A stretch of 59,581 nt of DNA from Chara braunii (lineage: Eukaryota; Streptophyta; Charophyceae; Charales; Characeae), in the NCBI GenBank assembly GCA_003427395.1, contig BFEA01000285.1, forward strand, positions 1,499,274 to 1,558,854, read 5' to 3'. The notes beneath the pieces are model-generated. The model was not told where the DNA came from. It did not search any database and was given only the letters and a program-made list of their open reading frames with translations. Position 1 is the stretch's first letter. Every line of letters starts with the position of its first letter. Shown piece after piece: positions 23,887 through 35,377 of the stretch. A program made the position numbers and the translations under genes.

Positions 23887-24890
23887 CTTAATATTGTTCT
23901 AAGAGACAGGAAGTGAAGCAAGGTTTGTTGAGGAGGAAGTGAGGGTCGTGAGCTTGTAGGAAGGAAGCGAGAGTTTAGGAACATTTGTCAAAGGGTGTCA
24001 AGACGATTTGAGCAACTTACCTATGAGTTGCTTATCCAAGTAGCCTTTATCCAAGTTGAGGGAGTAGTGAGGACTCGTAGCACCCAGTTGAGTTACTGCA
24101 ATTGCAAGAGTTGGTCGAGGCCGACTTTGACTTCATGAGAAAGGTGGCTTTCGATGTGGCTACAGGCCAAGCTGAGATTGAGTTTCAACTCATGTTCAAG
24201 CATGTTAGAGTCGTCCAAAAGAAGAGTGAAGAAATGATGTCCGCTCATAGGTTGAGAGACCAATGACTTGAGGTATGTTTTACACTCAAAGACCCTTGAT
24301 TGTGCATTACCTTTTCTTCTTGATATTGATCTTCAATTGTGAGTGGTGTCTAGAGGAGGAAAGTTATAACTAATGGCACCATTTTCACGATGTTAAGTTT
24401 GGTAGAGGAGATTGTGAGTGCCATCTTCGAGAAAGATCCTTAACGTTGTTCCGAGAGACAGAAAGTGGAGCAAGGTTTGTCAAGAAGGAAGTGAGGGCAG
24501 TATGCCTGCGGCAAAGGAAGCGAGAGTTTATGAGCATTCGTCAAAGGATGTCAAGAAGATTTGAGCAACTTACCAATGTGATGCTTATCCAAGTAGCCTT
24601 TATCCAAGTTGAGGGAACAGTGAAGGCTAGCACCCGGTTGAGTTACGATAAGAAGCAGCAGTTGGTCAAGACCGACTTTGACCTCATGAGAGACGTGGCT
24701 TTGGATGTGGCTACTAACCAAGTTGAGATTCAGTTTCAACTAGTATTGGGGTATGTTAGAGTCATCCATAAGAAGTGTGAGGGAATGATATTGCCTCATA
24801 GGTTCAAGTTTCGAGATCAATGACTTGAGGTATGTTCTACCCTCACAACCCCTGATCGTGCATTACTTTTTTTTCTTGATATTGATCTTC
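23887..24890 (+). repeat. ~550-bp tandem duplication of a coding-like segment
   Basis: The segment from about 23887 (CCTTAATATTGTTCTAAGAG) recurs at about 24437 (CCTTAACGTTGTTCCGAGAG). Both continue for over 400 bp, to the shared GACTTGAGGTATGTT at 24269 and 24823. The second copy keeps a 125-codon frame (24446-24823). It includes SIRQRMSRRFEQLTN, then DFDLMRDVALDVATNQVEIQ, and is probably helical. The first copy has stops and shifts. The protein is not recognised. Confidence 0.65.
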
Positions 24891-24894
24891 GATA

Positions 24895-25259
24895 GTGAGC
24901 CAACTGACCTTCTCTTAACCAGGAAGTCTTTTTAATCCTCAGATCCCTTCAATCATGAAGTTTCTTCAATTCTCAAGTCCTTTCAACCCTCAAGCCTTTT
25001 TCCTCTTGGTGGTGCAAAAGACCAACAACCCTCTCCTTGACCTGTTTCTCCACCAAGTGAGATCAAATTTCTTTCACTCTTTGTTCCCTGACAATGTGAC
25101 AAGTGAGCGGGGATGGGTTAATTATATGCCAAGATGAAGAAGAGATGAAGGGCTTAGCTTAGACTTAGAACGTGGAGGTAGAGATAAAGAGTTGGCTGAT
25201 GGAGAAGAGATAGATAGATCGATAGATAGATAGATAGAGAGAGAGAGAAAAAAAAAAAA

Positions 25260-25330
<71 letters not shown>

Positions 25331-25436
25331 TCCCTTATGCCTAATAAAAAAGACCTTCTCTTATCCTATCCTTTTACCTAAAACCCACTTTACATTCTGT
25401 CGTCCTATACTCTGTAAGCATGGCGGCGGCCGAGCG
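24895..25436. repeat. Lead-in of duplicated minisatellite block, copy 1
   Basis: This matches 49428-49950 in direct orientation. Shared landmarks are CAACTGACCTTCTC-type start, CTCTTGGTGG, TTTCTCCACCAA, GAAGGGTTTAGCT-type and ACTTAGAACGTGGAGGTA. It is followed by a purine microsatellite, TTTACATT and CTCTGTAAGCATGGCG, and then the minisatellite. Non-coding. Confidence 0.8.
25209..25330. repeat. (GATA)n / A-run / (GA)n microsatellite
   Basis: GATA repeats at about 25209-25238 and a GA stretch are followed by an A homopolymer (about 25248-25268) and then (GA)n to about 25330. The equivalent site in the second block copy (49753-49836) is pure (GA)n. Confidence 0.9.
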
Positions 25437-27165
25437 ATGAAGGCGGAAGAAGAAAAAGGTGCAAGGTGGTTGGCTATGGTGGATGGGATTTGGAGGTGGA
25501 GGAAGAAGATGGTGCAAGGTGGGTGGCTATGGTGGATGGGTGATGGAGGTGGAGGAAGAAGAAGGTGCAAGGTGGTTGACTATGGTGGATGGGTGATGGA
25601 GGGGGAGGAAGAAGAAGTGGTAAGGTGGTTGGTTGGCTATGGTAGATGAGTGACAGAGGTGGAGGACGAAGAAGGTGCAAGGTGGTTGGCTATGGTAGAT
25701 GGGTGATGGAGGTCGGGAAAGAAGATGGTACAAGGTGGCTGGCTATGGGGATGGGTGATGGAGGTGGAGGAAGAAGATGGTACAAGGTGGTTGGCTGTGG
25801 GGATGAGTGATGGTGGTGGAGGAAGAAGAAAGTGCAAGGTGGTTCGCTACGGTGGATGGGTGACGGAGGTGGAGGAAGAAGAAGGTGCAAGTTGGTTGGC
25901 TTTGATGAATGGGTAACGGATGTGGCGGAAGAAGATGGTGCAAGGTGGTTGGGTATGATGGATGGGCGATACAGGTGGAGGAAAAAGAAGGTGTAAGGTG
26001 GTTGATTATGGTGCATGGGTGACGGAGGTGGAGAAAAAAGGTGCATGGTGGTTGGCTATGGTGGATGAGTGACGGAGGTGGAAGAGAAAGATGATGCAAA
26101 GTGGTTGGTTATGTTGGATGAGTGATGACGGTCGAGAAGAAAGAAGGTGCAAGGTGGTTGGCTATGGTGGATGAGCGATGGACGTGGAAGAGGAAAAAGA
26201 AGGTGCAAGTTGTTTGGATAAGGTGGATGAATGATGGAGGTGGAGAAGAAGGTGCAAGGTGGTTGGATGTGATGGATGTGATGGAGGTGGAGGAATAAGG
26301 TGCATGGTGGGTGGGCATAGCAGATGGGTGACGGAGGTGGAGGAGGAAGATGGTGCAAGGTGGTTGGCTATCGTGGATGGGTGACGAAGGTATAGCAGAA
26401 AAAATGTGCAGGGTGGTTTATGGTGGGTGGGTGATAAAGGTTGAGGAAGAAGAAGGTGAAAGGTGGTTGGCTATGGTGGATGGGTGATGGAGGTGGAGGA
26501 GGAAGAAGGTGCATGGCGGCTGGCTATGATGGATGGGTGACGGATGTGGAAGAGGAAGATTGTGCAAGGTGGTTGTCTATGGTGGATGGGTGATGCAGAT
26601 GGAGGAGGAAGAAGGTGCAGGGTGGTTGGCTATAGTGCATGGGTGATGGAGGTGGAGAAAAAAGGTGCATGGTGGTTGACTATGGTGAATGTATGAAGGA
26701 GGTGGAAGCGGAAGATTGTGCAAGGTGGTTGGCTATGGTGGATGGGTGATGGAGGTGGAGGAGGAAGAAGGTGCTACGTGGTTGACTATGGTTGATGGGT
26801 GATGGAGGTGGAGGAAGAAGAAGGTGCAAGGTGGTTGGCTGTGGTGGATGGGTCATGGAGGTGGAGGAGGAAGAAGATGCATGGTGGTTGGCTATGGTGG
26901 ATGGGTGACGGAGGTGGAGGAGGAAGATGGTGCAAGGCGGTTGACTATGGTGGATGGGTGATGAAGGTGTTGGAGGAAGAAGGTGTAAGGTGGTCGACTA
27001 TGATGGATGGGTGATGGGGTTGGAGGAGGAAGAAGGGGCAAGGTGGTTGGCTATGGTGGATGAGTGATGGAGGTGGAGTAAGAAGAAGGTGCAAGGTGGT
27101 TAGCCATGGAGGATGTGTGATGGATGTGGAGGAAGAAGAAGGTGCGTGGTGGTTGACCTCGGACA
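25437..27165. repeat. 53-bp minisatellite, about 32 units (copy 1)
   Basis: The unit is GGTGCAAGGTGGTTGGCTAT, GGTGGATGGGTGATGGAGGT, GGAGGAAGAAGAA (53 bp), tandemly repeated for about 1.7 kb with substitutions and small indels. It is strongly purine-biased on the plus strand. Because 53 is not divisible by 3, open frames cycle through three peptides every three units: Trp/Gly-rich on plus, Pro/His/Ser-rich on minus. These frames are not genes. Confidence 0.92.
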
Positions 27166-27179
27166 TCTTCCTGCTTCTA

Positions 27180-27345
27180 AGGACCGGTTCCGCCTCTTTT
27201 TCCCTGAAAACCTAAGATTTTGCAGAAAAATCATATCGACAGAAAAACTATGATTTGTAGAAATTTCGGATTTGCGAAAAAACTCAGATTTGTAAAAAAG
27301 TTCAATTTGCAAAATTCCAATTTTTCAGATATCCATAGTTGGTGA
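27180..27345. repeat. Short A-rich degenerate repeat
   Basis: Roughly 25-30 bp units around GATTTG(C/T)(A/G)(A/G)AAAA recur five or six times after the minisatellite. Non-coding. Confidence 0.45.
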
Positions 27346-28540
27346 GAGGTGAAAAACTAAGATTTTCGTTGCTGCCACTAACGACGTCAGTTGACTGCGT
27401 AACCTTGAGACACTCTGTACGTTTCCTGCTAACGACCCTCCTAAATTTGGGCCTTGTCTCGCTGTTGTTTGCCCCTTCTTGCCGGTTTGGGTTTTGCCCG
27501 TAGCTCTAAGTGAATAATGCAGGGAATGTCCATTTCCGTTTTTGCAGGAAAATTGACTTAGCTGGCCAGAGGACTTTGCTGATTATCTACTTATGCCTCG
27601 GACATTGGGCCTGACAAGTTTCAGCCCCCATCCCTTTGTTTGGCGGGGGTTGGTTTTAAGCACCCTGGGTTGTGCCAAACATTCGACAATTCCGGACAGA
27701 CCCTTGGTCGGGGTCGGACAACGGTTCCAGCAGCAACAACAGTCAAGTACCCAGTCCTCTAACATCGACAAAAGCAGCAGCAGCAACAACAACACCACCA
27801 CCTACCTACCCTTTTTCTTGGTGGTTCTTCCCACATTTGGACTAAAATCGGTCTATCGCGCAAGGTGGCGAAGATGATGTGGAATATTCGGGTGGCAAGG
27901 CCCTATCTGAATTAGGGGAAACACATTTTAGGTTAGTCAAAGTAGAGTAGGGTTTGTAAGGTTCAAATAGAAGCCGGGGGGTAGAAAAGTAGAGCTTAGA
28001 CCTATAGGAGACACAAGTTTCATCATACTAAACTAAGGTGGGAGTAGCGGTGTTCGAATATATCACTCAAGAGGGGCGAAGTGCCATAAGGATGAGATGG
28101 TACAATCCTAGCACATGCCCACAACTAGATGAAAGACTCAAGCGTGAAGCGAGATACTACCAAGTGGAAGATTAATGAAAGCCATGAGAGAAACTTGAGA
28201 AAACAGATGCACATGACTAAATTTTTCCCTCACTCATTCGTGATGTCCTCATCACGCTTTAGTCTACAATTAGTTGGAGAGGAAGTAAATAAGTTGGGCA
28301 GACAGGTTATAAACAGACAAAGAGGGAAATAAATTCGGTGGATAATTAGTTTGCCAGAGGATATTTTTGTTCCTTCCTTTCCATACATACCATTCTCATG
28401 GTCCCCTTATTTTCGTGCTTTGGGATGAGGAGGGGTGAATTATTGGTCCTACTTTCTTTCAAGAACCCATTTAAACCTCTCTACGTTATTCATTACTTGT
28501 AGTGCCTCAAACCCATTCTTAGCTTATCAAATAATCTGCT
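27346..28540. other. No recognisable gene
   Basis: A 94-codon plus frame (27593-27877) contains a Gln/Ser/Asn run from an imperfect CAG/CAA tract at 27728-27796. Nothing else supports a gene here. Confidence 0.35.
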
Positions 28541-28544
28541 CTTT

Positions 28545-29270
28545 GACCCATGCAATCTATAATTCTTTCACAAAACTTGTCATTCCTATAACATCAAGCA
28601 ATCTGTTTTTCCCCCCATGCAATCTATGTTTCTTTCTGGAGGTTTGTCATCCTCATTGCATCAAATAATCTACTTTTTGGTCCATGTACTCCATGTTTCT
28701 TTCCCGAGGCCCGTTATTCTTAATGCATCAAATAATCTTCCTTTCGTCCCATGCACTTTATGTTTCTTTCCGAGGCGCGTCATTCTTAATGCATCAAATA
28801 ACCTGCTTTTCGACCCATACAATCCATGTTTATTTCCCGAGACTTGTCATTCTCAATGCATCAAATAATCTGATTTTCAGACTATGCAATCCATATTTCT
28901 TTCCCGAGGTCCACCATTCTCAATGCATCAAATAATGTGTTTTTCGTATCATGCAACCCATATTTCTTTCCCGAGTCCGCCATTCTCAATGCATCAATTA
29001 ATCTGTTTTTCGGACCATGTAATCCATATATATTTCCCAAAGTCCATCATTCTCAATGCATCAAATAATCTGCTTCTCGACCTATGCAATCCATGTTTTA
29101 TTCCCGAGGTGCGTCATTTTCAATTCATCATATAATCTATTTTTCGACCCATGCAATCTATGTTTCTTTCTCGAGGCCCGTCATTCACAATGCATCACAT
29201 AATTTTATTTTCGGCCCATGCTATCTATGTTTCTTTCTCGAGGCTTGCCATCCCAATGCAAGTCGTGACA
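28545..29270. repeat. 67-bp minisatellite, about 11 units
   Basis: The unit is CAATCCATGTTTCTTTCCCG, AGGTCCGTCATTCTCAATGC, ATCAAATAATCTGCTTTTCG, ACCCATG, with period 66-67 bp. Open frames over it are staggered by 67 and 200 bp, and read three alternating peptides because the period is not a multiple of three. Non-coding. Confidence 0.9.
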
Positions 29271-29409
29271 TAGTTTTGCCTTTCCGAACCCTCTCGGGAC
29301 CCATTCCAATCAACCTCAACACTCATGCTCATCTTCAGACCAGTTCTTTGACTTATTTTCGTTCGACTTTCAAGTTCATCCTAAGCCATTCCTCAAATTA
29401 ATTCTTAAG

Positions 29410-30025
29410 CTCTCTTGCAGTCTGCTCTCATGCCCATCTTTCCAATTCAATCTCCTGCTCATTCTCATGCATTTCTTTTGTCCATACGCCGGGCTTCTTA
29501 GAATCATTTTCAAGGTTGCTTCTTATGGATCTCTTCCGGCTGTTTGCCAGATTTTTCAAACTCATACTTAGGCTATTTCTCATGCATTTCCTCTGGCCAC
29601 TTGCCATACTTTTATGACTCGCACTCAGGCTATTTCTTATGCATTCCCCCTGGCCACTTGCCAGGCGTCTCAGGCTCATACTTAAGCTATTTCTCTTGCA
29701 TTCCCTTTGGCCACTTGCTAGACTTCTCAAGCTCATTCTCAAACTATTTTTTACTTACTCCCTCTATCTACTTGCCAAACTCCTCAGACTCATACTCAGA
29801 CTATTTCTCATGCATTTCGTCTACCCTCTTGCTAGGCTTCTCAAACTCATTCTCATTCTATTTATCCTTCATTCCTTTTGACCACTTGTAAGGCTACTCA
29901 AACTCATACTTAGACTATTTCTCATGTATTTCCTCTGGCCACTTGTAAGGCTTCTCAAATATATTCTCATGCTATTTCTCATGCATTCCCTCTGGCCACT
30001 TGCCAAACTTCTCAGACTCGTAGAA
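29410..30025. repeat. 57-bp minisatellite, about 10 units
   Basis: The unit is CTCTGGCCACTTGCCAGACT, TCTCAAACTCATACTCAGGC, TATTTCTCATGCATTCC (57 bp = 19 codons). The period preserves frame, so the minus strand has a 104-codon run of 19-residue repeats with core SLASGQRECMRNSLSMSLR-like, and the plus strand a hydrophobic one. There are no flanking gene signals. The array follows the 67-bp array after ~140 bp. Confidence 0.85.
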
Positions 30026-30029
30026 AAAT

Positions 30030-31200
30030 TTGCCTTTACTCATTGCTCTTTTCTTAGGAGGAGTCTTTCACACAACTTGCCGTAGATTTTTCTTATTAGG
30101 CAGATGACTCACCTTCCCCTTACTAAAATCTGATGTCCCCATCACGCAACTGACTCTCACTTGGAGGTACGCAAACCTTGTGCCTTGCTGAGTGAAGGAT
30201 GCAGGTCCACCAACCCCTAAAAGGAAAGGTGATCATTCCTTCCCTTGTTGGTAACTCACCTCATCCTTCCTACCCAGCCCGACTACCGCTATATTGAGAC
30301 AATCCTCATCATTGAGGTACCACCTCGCGTTTGGCAGGTAGGTCCATTCCATGCCTCCCAGGACCCCGTCTCGTTTTCAGCGAACCCTCCCACGAATCGT
30401 CCCTTCTGAGTGGTGTTTTATTCGATCCTGCTTCTTCATTTCAAGAGAGTTTGGGCTCTCTGTTACTGTACGAGTGCATTCACAAAGTCCTCGGGGTTAG
30501 TTCCGAAACGATTTCAATGCTTTGGCAGGGCGGTGTCAATGCCATGTGGTGGTGCTGACTCCACCATACCTTGGCCAGACCTCCCATGTGGACAATGCCG
30601 CTCAACTTAGCATGAGCAGCATTGGTCCATCCAACGACGGTGCCGCCCCTTTACGACACGACGTGTGGTGTTGAAGGGCCAAAATATTAGAAAAGCAACT
30701 CTTGGTCGTGTCTTGGGTCCCCTTTACGTTTAGGTTCTCAACGAGAGGTGCAATTTGAACTCTCTGACTCGAGCTCATTGTTGGAGTTGGCTCAGGATAA
30801 TAAGCACGAAGAAATGCTTTAATCATTTAACCTCTCCCCTTCTCATAAGGAACATGTTGCACTTGGGCTTTTCTTCGAGGGGCAGAGGTCCTGAGGTCAT
30901 AACACAGAGGTCGATATTCCCCATCCTGCTAAGGCTTGAGACTAGGAGAAGAGAAGAAGTTGAGCAACTCAATACATGGTCCTCATGACTCACGGGTGCC
31001 TTGGGTCCCCTATTATACAATGCAATTTCCAATTCTCAAGCAAAAATTCAACCAAATTTTTCCACTACATCCAACATTTCTTAATCTTTTTCCAAAGTTG
31101 ATTCTCATGATCGACACAACGAGCTTTTCCAATTAATAACTTAGCTCAAAGTTGTGTCTCATTTCCATAACTATTCTCAACCATTCTTTACGAGACATTC
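30030..31200. other. No recognisable feature
   Basis: Several short open frames on both strands (up to 77 codons) without motifs. Unique-looking sequence. Confidence 0.35.
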
Positions 31201-31204
31201 ATGC

Positions 31205-31480
31205 AAGAGGACCCCAATGCCAGTCTTTATTGACCTTTTCAAGGATCATTTCACTATTTCAAGTCAAATAACATTTTCAGGCTATTTCAAGTTGAATGAC
31301 CTGCTCAAGGGTCATTCTTGCTATTTCAAGTGAAATAACATTTTCAGGGGTCATTGTCAATTGTCTTTCAAATGACCTTTTAAGGTCCATTTTCAATTGT
31401 CTTTCGAGTGACAATTTCAGAGGTCATTCTCATTTGTCTTTTGAGTGACCTTTTCAGGGGTCATTCTCAATCCTTTACCA
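31205..31480. repeat. Short palindromic tandem repeats
   Basis: About five to six units of roughly 45-50 bp alternate TGACC(T/G)...GGGTCATT with CTATTTCAAGT or TTGTCTTTCGAG. Local dyads are visible, for example GAATGACC...GGGTCATTC near 31290-31320 and TGACCTTTTCAGGGGTCA near 31445-31465. Non-coding. Confidence 0.6.
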
Positions 31481-31489
31481 GCGCCTGAC

Positions 31490-32380
31490 GGGGTGGGCTT
31501 CGAGGATATGGATCCCATCGATAACTCAAGGTTAAAATGCGGTCATCTTAAATATTTTATGCATGCACTTGATTTCTTCAGACCTTGGCAATGCTTGTCG
31601 CTTTAGCATGGACTCGGATACATCCGGCTTAGCCTGTAATGCTCAAGTAGAGGCATGCATCCTCAAAACAATGGTAGTCTACCCGACCGTTCAAAAATTG
31701 ACCAAAAGCAGGATTCATCCCCTTCATTACTTTTTCTCACGTCCAGACGTTTATCAATTTCAGACTCAATATGACTTGGTTAGATTAGGCTCTTAAGGAA
31801 GATAGATTCTCACATCCCTTCACCTATAGGTTCCCTAACCTCACTCATGATCGTGCCACAATTCACTCATCTGAGTATCATCATCTGTACAGATGTTTGC
31901 AATAATTGTTTTATCAAAAAATAAATCTTTCTTCCAAAGGTCCCACCGAAGTTGTTTCCCCATTTTTCATCCTAATGTCTTGGCTAGTGATATTTTTCAT
32001 TTGAACATCTCAATGTAGTCTTACGCAAACGGTAGCAACTAGGAATCGTCACTTGTACGCCTTGTCTTAGCTAAATCAAGAAAGAATGCGCATAACTAGA
32101 TCATGCACAAAAAATGACCGCTATGACCAATTCACCATCCTTCTCTCTTCCGCGCGACCTATATACACATTTCCCTTATCATGACTCAAATTTTCCCATT
32201 GGTCTCTCGTCTCTTGGCTTCTTTACGTTCCTCTGATCGCAAAAACGCATCCCAACGTAGTCCATGCGCATGAATATTTTATTTCCTCTCTGCGAACAAC
32301 TCAAATGTTTCCTCATTATAGAAATCCAAAGGCGTGATTGACTCGCCCCTCCTCATTTTCTTTCTGGCCTTGATAATCCA
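31490..32380. other. No recognisable feature
   Basis: No convincing gene, RNA or repeat seen. Confidence 0.35.
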
Positions 32381-32404
32381 GGTATGTCGAAGTACACTAG
32401 CCCA

Positions 32405-33019
32405 CTAATCAAACCCCTCACTGCGCGATTGCCCAAACTCTTCATCCCACTTTGTAGAATCTTCCTTAGCAGTTTCAAGCTTAGGTCCCCCTTCCTCCTC
32501 GAGCTTGGTTACCACCTGTATATCTTCCTCATTATTGATATCAATAACTCTGCACGGATCTTCTTCACCCCACTGGTCCTCTTCTTGCACTGGACTATAC
32601 ACTCTCTTGTAACTATTTGCCCCCACATCGCGCTGCTCACTAGGACTCCCGTTTTATCGCTCATTGCCCTTTTCATAGTTTTTTTCTTCCTCGCTGATAA
32701 GGTCATGCCATGTTCCCTCATTTCTTTCACTCTCTTCTTTTGGATCCATTTCCTCTCTCTCGCTGTCATCCTCAGGCCAAATATCTCTTCTCTCACCCTC
32801 CTTGAGTAACGAGCATATCCTACAAACAACCTTTCTTTTCTTCATGTCATACATAGGCTTGGCTTTGAGGCCTATGAATAACTTCTTCTTTTGTCTCTTC
32901 TGAGAGGTTCGTGGTAACTGTCCCCCTTCCCTGCTCAGTATGTTAGCCCAGTTGTTGCCATTCTCGTTCCCAAATTTCATCTCTACTTCTTTTCTTTTTC
33001 CCTTTTTTCTTTGGTCCAA
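32405..33019 (-). pseudogene. Charged ORF relic downstream of gypsy integrase
   Basis: Two minus-strand frames with strongly charged composition follow each other. 33019-32654 includes KKRKVVCRICSLLKEGERRD, then WPEDDSEREEMDPKEESER. 32626-32405 includes EEDQWGEEDPCRVIDINNEE. A frameshift separates them. They lie just 3' of the element 2 integrase relic on the same strand. The first has a CRIC pair but no complete zinc motif. The function is unrecognised; it may be an accessory frame or the Gag N-terminus of another element. Confidence 0.35.
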
Positions 33020-33118
33020 AGCCCTTTAATCATGTGATCACAGGACAAAACATATACACAAAACGAAGCCTTGCTCCCCCATACATACCACCTCGAAGTT
33101 GTTCCGCACCCCAATCAT

Positions 33119-33235
33119 GGTGCACAATCTCCAACTCTCCACAAAAACTATAGTACATTGCCCCAAGGCATACGCCCCCTCCTAGTAGTACAAAATCCAC
33201 AACTCTACAAAAAATAAAGTACATTGTCTCAAACG
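33119..33235. repeat. Two-copy ~68-bp tandem duplication
   Basis: Segments resembling CACAATCTCCAACTCTCCAC and ACTATAGTACATTGCCCC recur at about 33187-33233 as ACAAAATCCACAACTCTAC and AAAGTACATTGTCTC. The duplication lies between the integrase relic and the charged ORF relic, possibly within an LTR-derived region. Confidence 0.4.
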
Positions 33236-33363
33236 AAAGCACTGTTTGTCATACAGCCCATGCAATCCATCCCGCATTCATAACAGAGTTGACAAAAGAA
33301 AACATAGTGAAACATAACACATATGAGGTCCTTGCCAATATTCAGCTTGTCGACTCCTCATTT

Positions 33364-33654
33364 TTACTTGTCTTGGGACTCTTGTAGCCACTGTTGTACT
33401 GAATCTCGACTTATAAACCTAATTAGTCGCTGCCTTGGAAAGGGTCCTTTCAAACCAACCCCATCTGGATCTTCCAACTCAAAAGTGTTCAATCCAACCA
33501 ACTTAGCCACCCGGTATAGACCCTTAAACCTTCTTCCCAACTGACCCGACCATGTGCTTTCGAGTGCCAAATTCCTAACGAGTACCATCTCCCCCGCTTG
33601 AAGCGGCTCTTTCTTAATATTTTTGATATGATACCACCTTGTTTTGTTCTTCAT
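33364..33654 (-). pseudogene. Integrase C-terminal domain (gypsy element 2)
   Basis: A 96-codon frame starts MKNKTRWYHIKNIKKEPLQA, followed by GEMVLVRNLALESTWSGQLG, RRFKGLYRVAKLVGLNTFEL and EDPDGVGLKGPFPRQRLIRF. This is the canonical layout after the integrase core of Ty3/gypsy elements: K/R-rich linker, hydrophobic GxxVLVRN strand, (R/K)(F/W)xGPYRV and L-x-DxDG hairpin. It is the best-preserved piece of the element. It would contact DNA or chromatin. Confidence 0.8.
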
Positions 33655-33669
33655 TCTGCTATCGTGGAC

Positions 33670-34490
33670 TCAATTAACGATCACTTTCATTGCTTCCTCA
33701 TTGTCGAGGACCAGTTGACACCGGACCTCAATTAACTCTTCCGTCGTAAGGTGCGGGTCATTGTCAAGTCTATTCCAGGTAGGTACTAAGGCTTCCACCG
33801 GAAAGTCAATTTCCCTCCTATACCAAAGTTGTCTCGGAATACATCCCGTAGTCCTTTTTGGGTGACATTCTTTGAAAAGACGGTCTGCTTGAGATATTTG
33901 GGTCACCTTCCAAGGTCATCCGCTGCTAACTTTACGATTGTGTTTTTCAAGGTTTGGTACCCTCCTTTTACGGACGCGTTGGCGTCACGATGATACGACT
34001 CAGTTAGCTTAATGGGTATATGAAGTTTTTTAAACATGCTCAAGACTTCTTGGTCTACAAATTCTATCTCATTGTCCGCTATAAAACTCTCGATGAACGG
34101 GTGCCTTAAATATAAATCCTCAATCCTGTTTGTCACCTCTTTGCTGGTTTCCTCTTGAGGGTCATCGTCTCCACAAAGCCACTCATGTCATCCCTTGCAT
34201 CGAGGATATACCTATACCCCTCTGTTGACACAGGCATAACTGCGGGGTCGAGGATAACCTGATGTCCCAGTCCCAAAACAGGCGTAGGCCCCACGAGCTC
34301 GAATACGCGGACGAAACTCTGCTCTTGGTAGATTAGGATGGTCTACCAATAAGCGACCACCATGCTCCCTATTCCTGACCAGAAGTAAGGTGGTGCTATC
34401 TTTGCCAACATCCCCTTTGAAGATCGGTGAACCCCGACCAACCCATCGTGCATTGCCTGGATTATGTCTAGTTATCGATACCTTCCGCAT
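33670..34490 (-). pseudogene. Integrase zinc-binding and catalytic core (gypsy element 2)
   Basis: Frames give an H-H start (AMHDGLVGVHRSSKGMLAKI) of an H2C2-like zinc domain. Next comes the first-Asp region (VILDPAVMPVSTEGYRYILD then ARDDMSGFVE), then RHPFIESFIADNEIEFVDQE with the second Asp. The third motif reads YHRDANASVKGGYQTLKNTI. The residue expected to be the catalytic Glu is Lys (codon AAA at 33968-33966). Several stops and frameshifts break the gene. DD35E integrases insert element cDNA into chromosomes; this one has lost a catalytic residue. Confidence 0.75.
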
Positions 34491-35083
34491 ACGACCCTCC
34501 GGGGTAAGGATCCTTCCTCCCTTATGAACAAGTGACCATACTTTAGGACATACTTCCTACTCTCTTCCCTTGCTTTTAAATAGACTTCCGAGGTACGCTT
34601 GTTTGCTACTAATGCCAATCAAATTTATTTAAAGATCTTATCATACAGGTTTACACAGAATAATTATTTATCCTCTTGGAATCCTTCTTGCCCGTCATGA
34701 GCTTGGCTTACCAGGTACTGCTGCTCTTCTCTTTCCTAAGATTCCATTATGTTCATAACAACTTCCCTGCCTCCTTCTACTGCCATGTGTATCAGTTTTT
34801 TCCTTGGGCCAACTGTTTCTTCCCACGAGTCTTTCTCCTCCCTACGGTACAGTCTTGTCACCCGTCCTTCTCTGAGTTTTGCAACTATGGTCGATGATCC
34901 CCTCTTCAAAGTTCGGATCAACAATTCTCCCGACATGCAAACTTCGTTTATCATTTCATTGTCCACTGTTAGGGTTTCACCCGCATAGCCCAGGAAAGCG
35001 TCTATGGGCTCTGCATCTTCCACCTCCTTCGGTGTGATATAAATCTGGCTCAGGCTATTGACTTTAATCCCGAGTCTTGCAAT

Positions 35084-35302
35084 TCATTTAGTTTTATAGT
35101 CAAACTGACAAATGAAACCTACCAATCTGCCCACAGTAGAATCTATTGGGCTTGAATTCTTTAAAGCCCTTGTGATAGTCGTTGGATCGATTATAAAAAC
35201 GAAACGCCTCCCAAACAAATATGCTTGAAAAGCCTTAAGGCAGTGGAGAATGGTCGGTACGTCCTTCTTGAATTGAGAGTAATGCGGTTCCGCCGAGTTC
35301 AA
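35084..35302 (-). pseudogene. RNase H domain fragment (gypsy element 2)
   Basis: The frame reads AEPHYSQFKKDVPTILHCLK, then AFQAYLFGRRFVFIIDPTTI, and ends near GRLVGFICQFDYKTK. The YSQFKKE-x-LA-x-LHCL...F..YLFGR.F pattern is diagnostic of the Ty3/gypsy RT-RNase H segment that follows the RT thumb. It lies directly downstream of RT on the same strand. Only the C-terminal half of the domain is in this frame. Confidence 0.75.
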
Positions 35303-35377
35303 TGTCCCACTTTCAAAGATGATAGGTCAGCGGTCTGGATTAAGACTCCGTTCACGGTCAGCGGTCCCCCATCGGTC

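Noticed and set aside
25437-27166. Many overlapping Pro/His-rich and Gly/Trp-rich ORFs (up to 118 codons)
   Set aside because: They are produced by the 53-bp minisatellite, whose period rotates all three frames; there is no independent coding evidence.
27593-27877. Gln/Ser/Asn-rich 94-codon ORF as a possible transcription-factor fragment
   Set aside because: Only the CAG/CAA tract stands out; no domain or splice context supports a gene.
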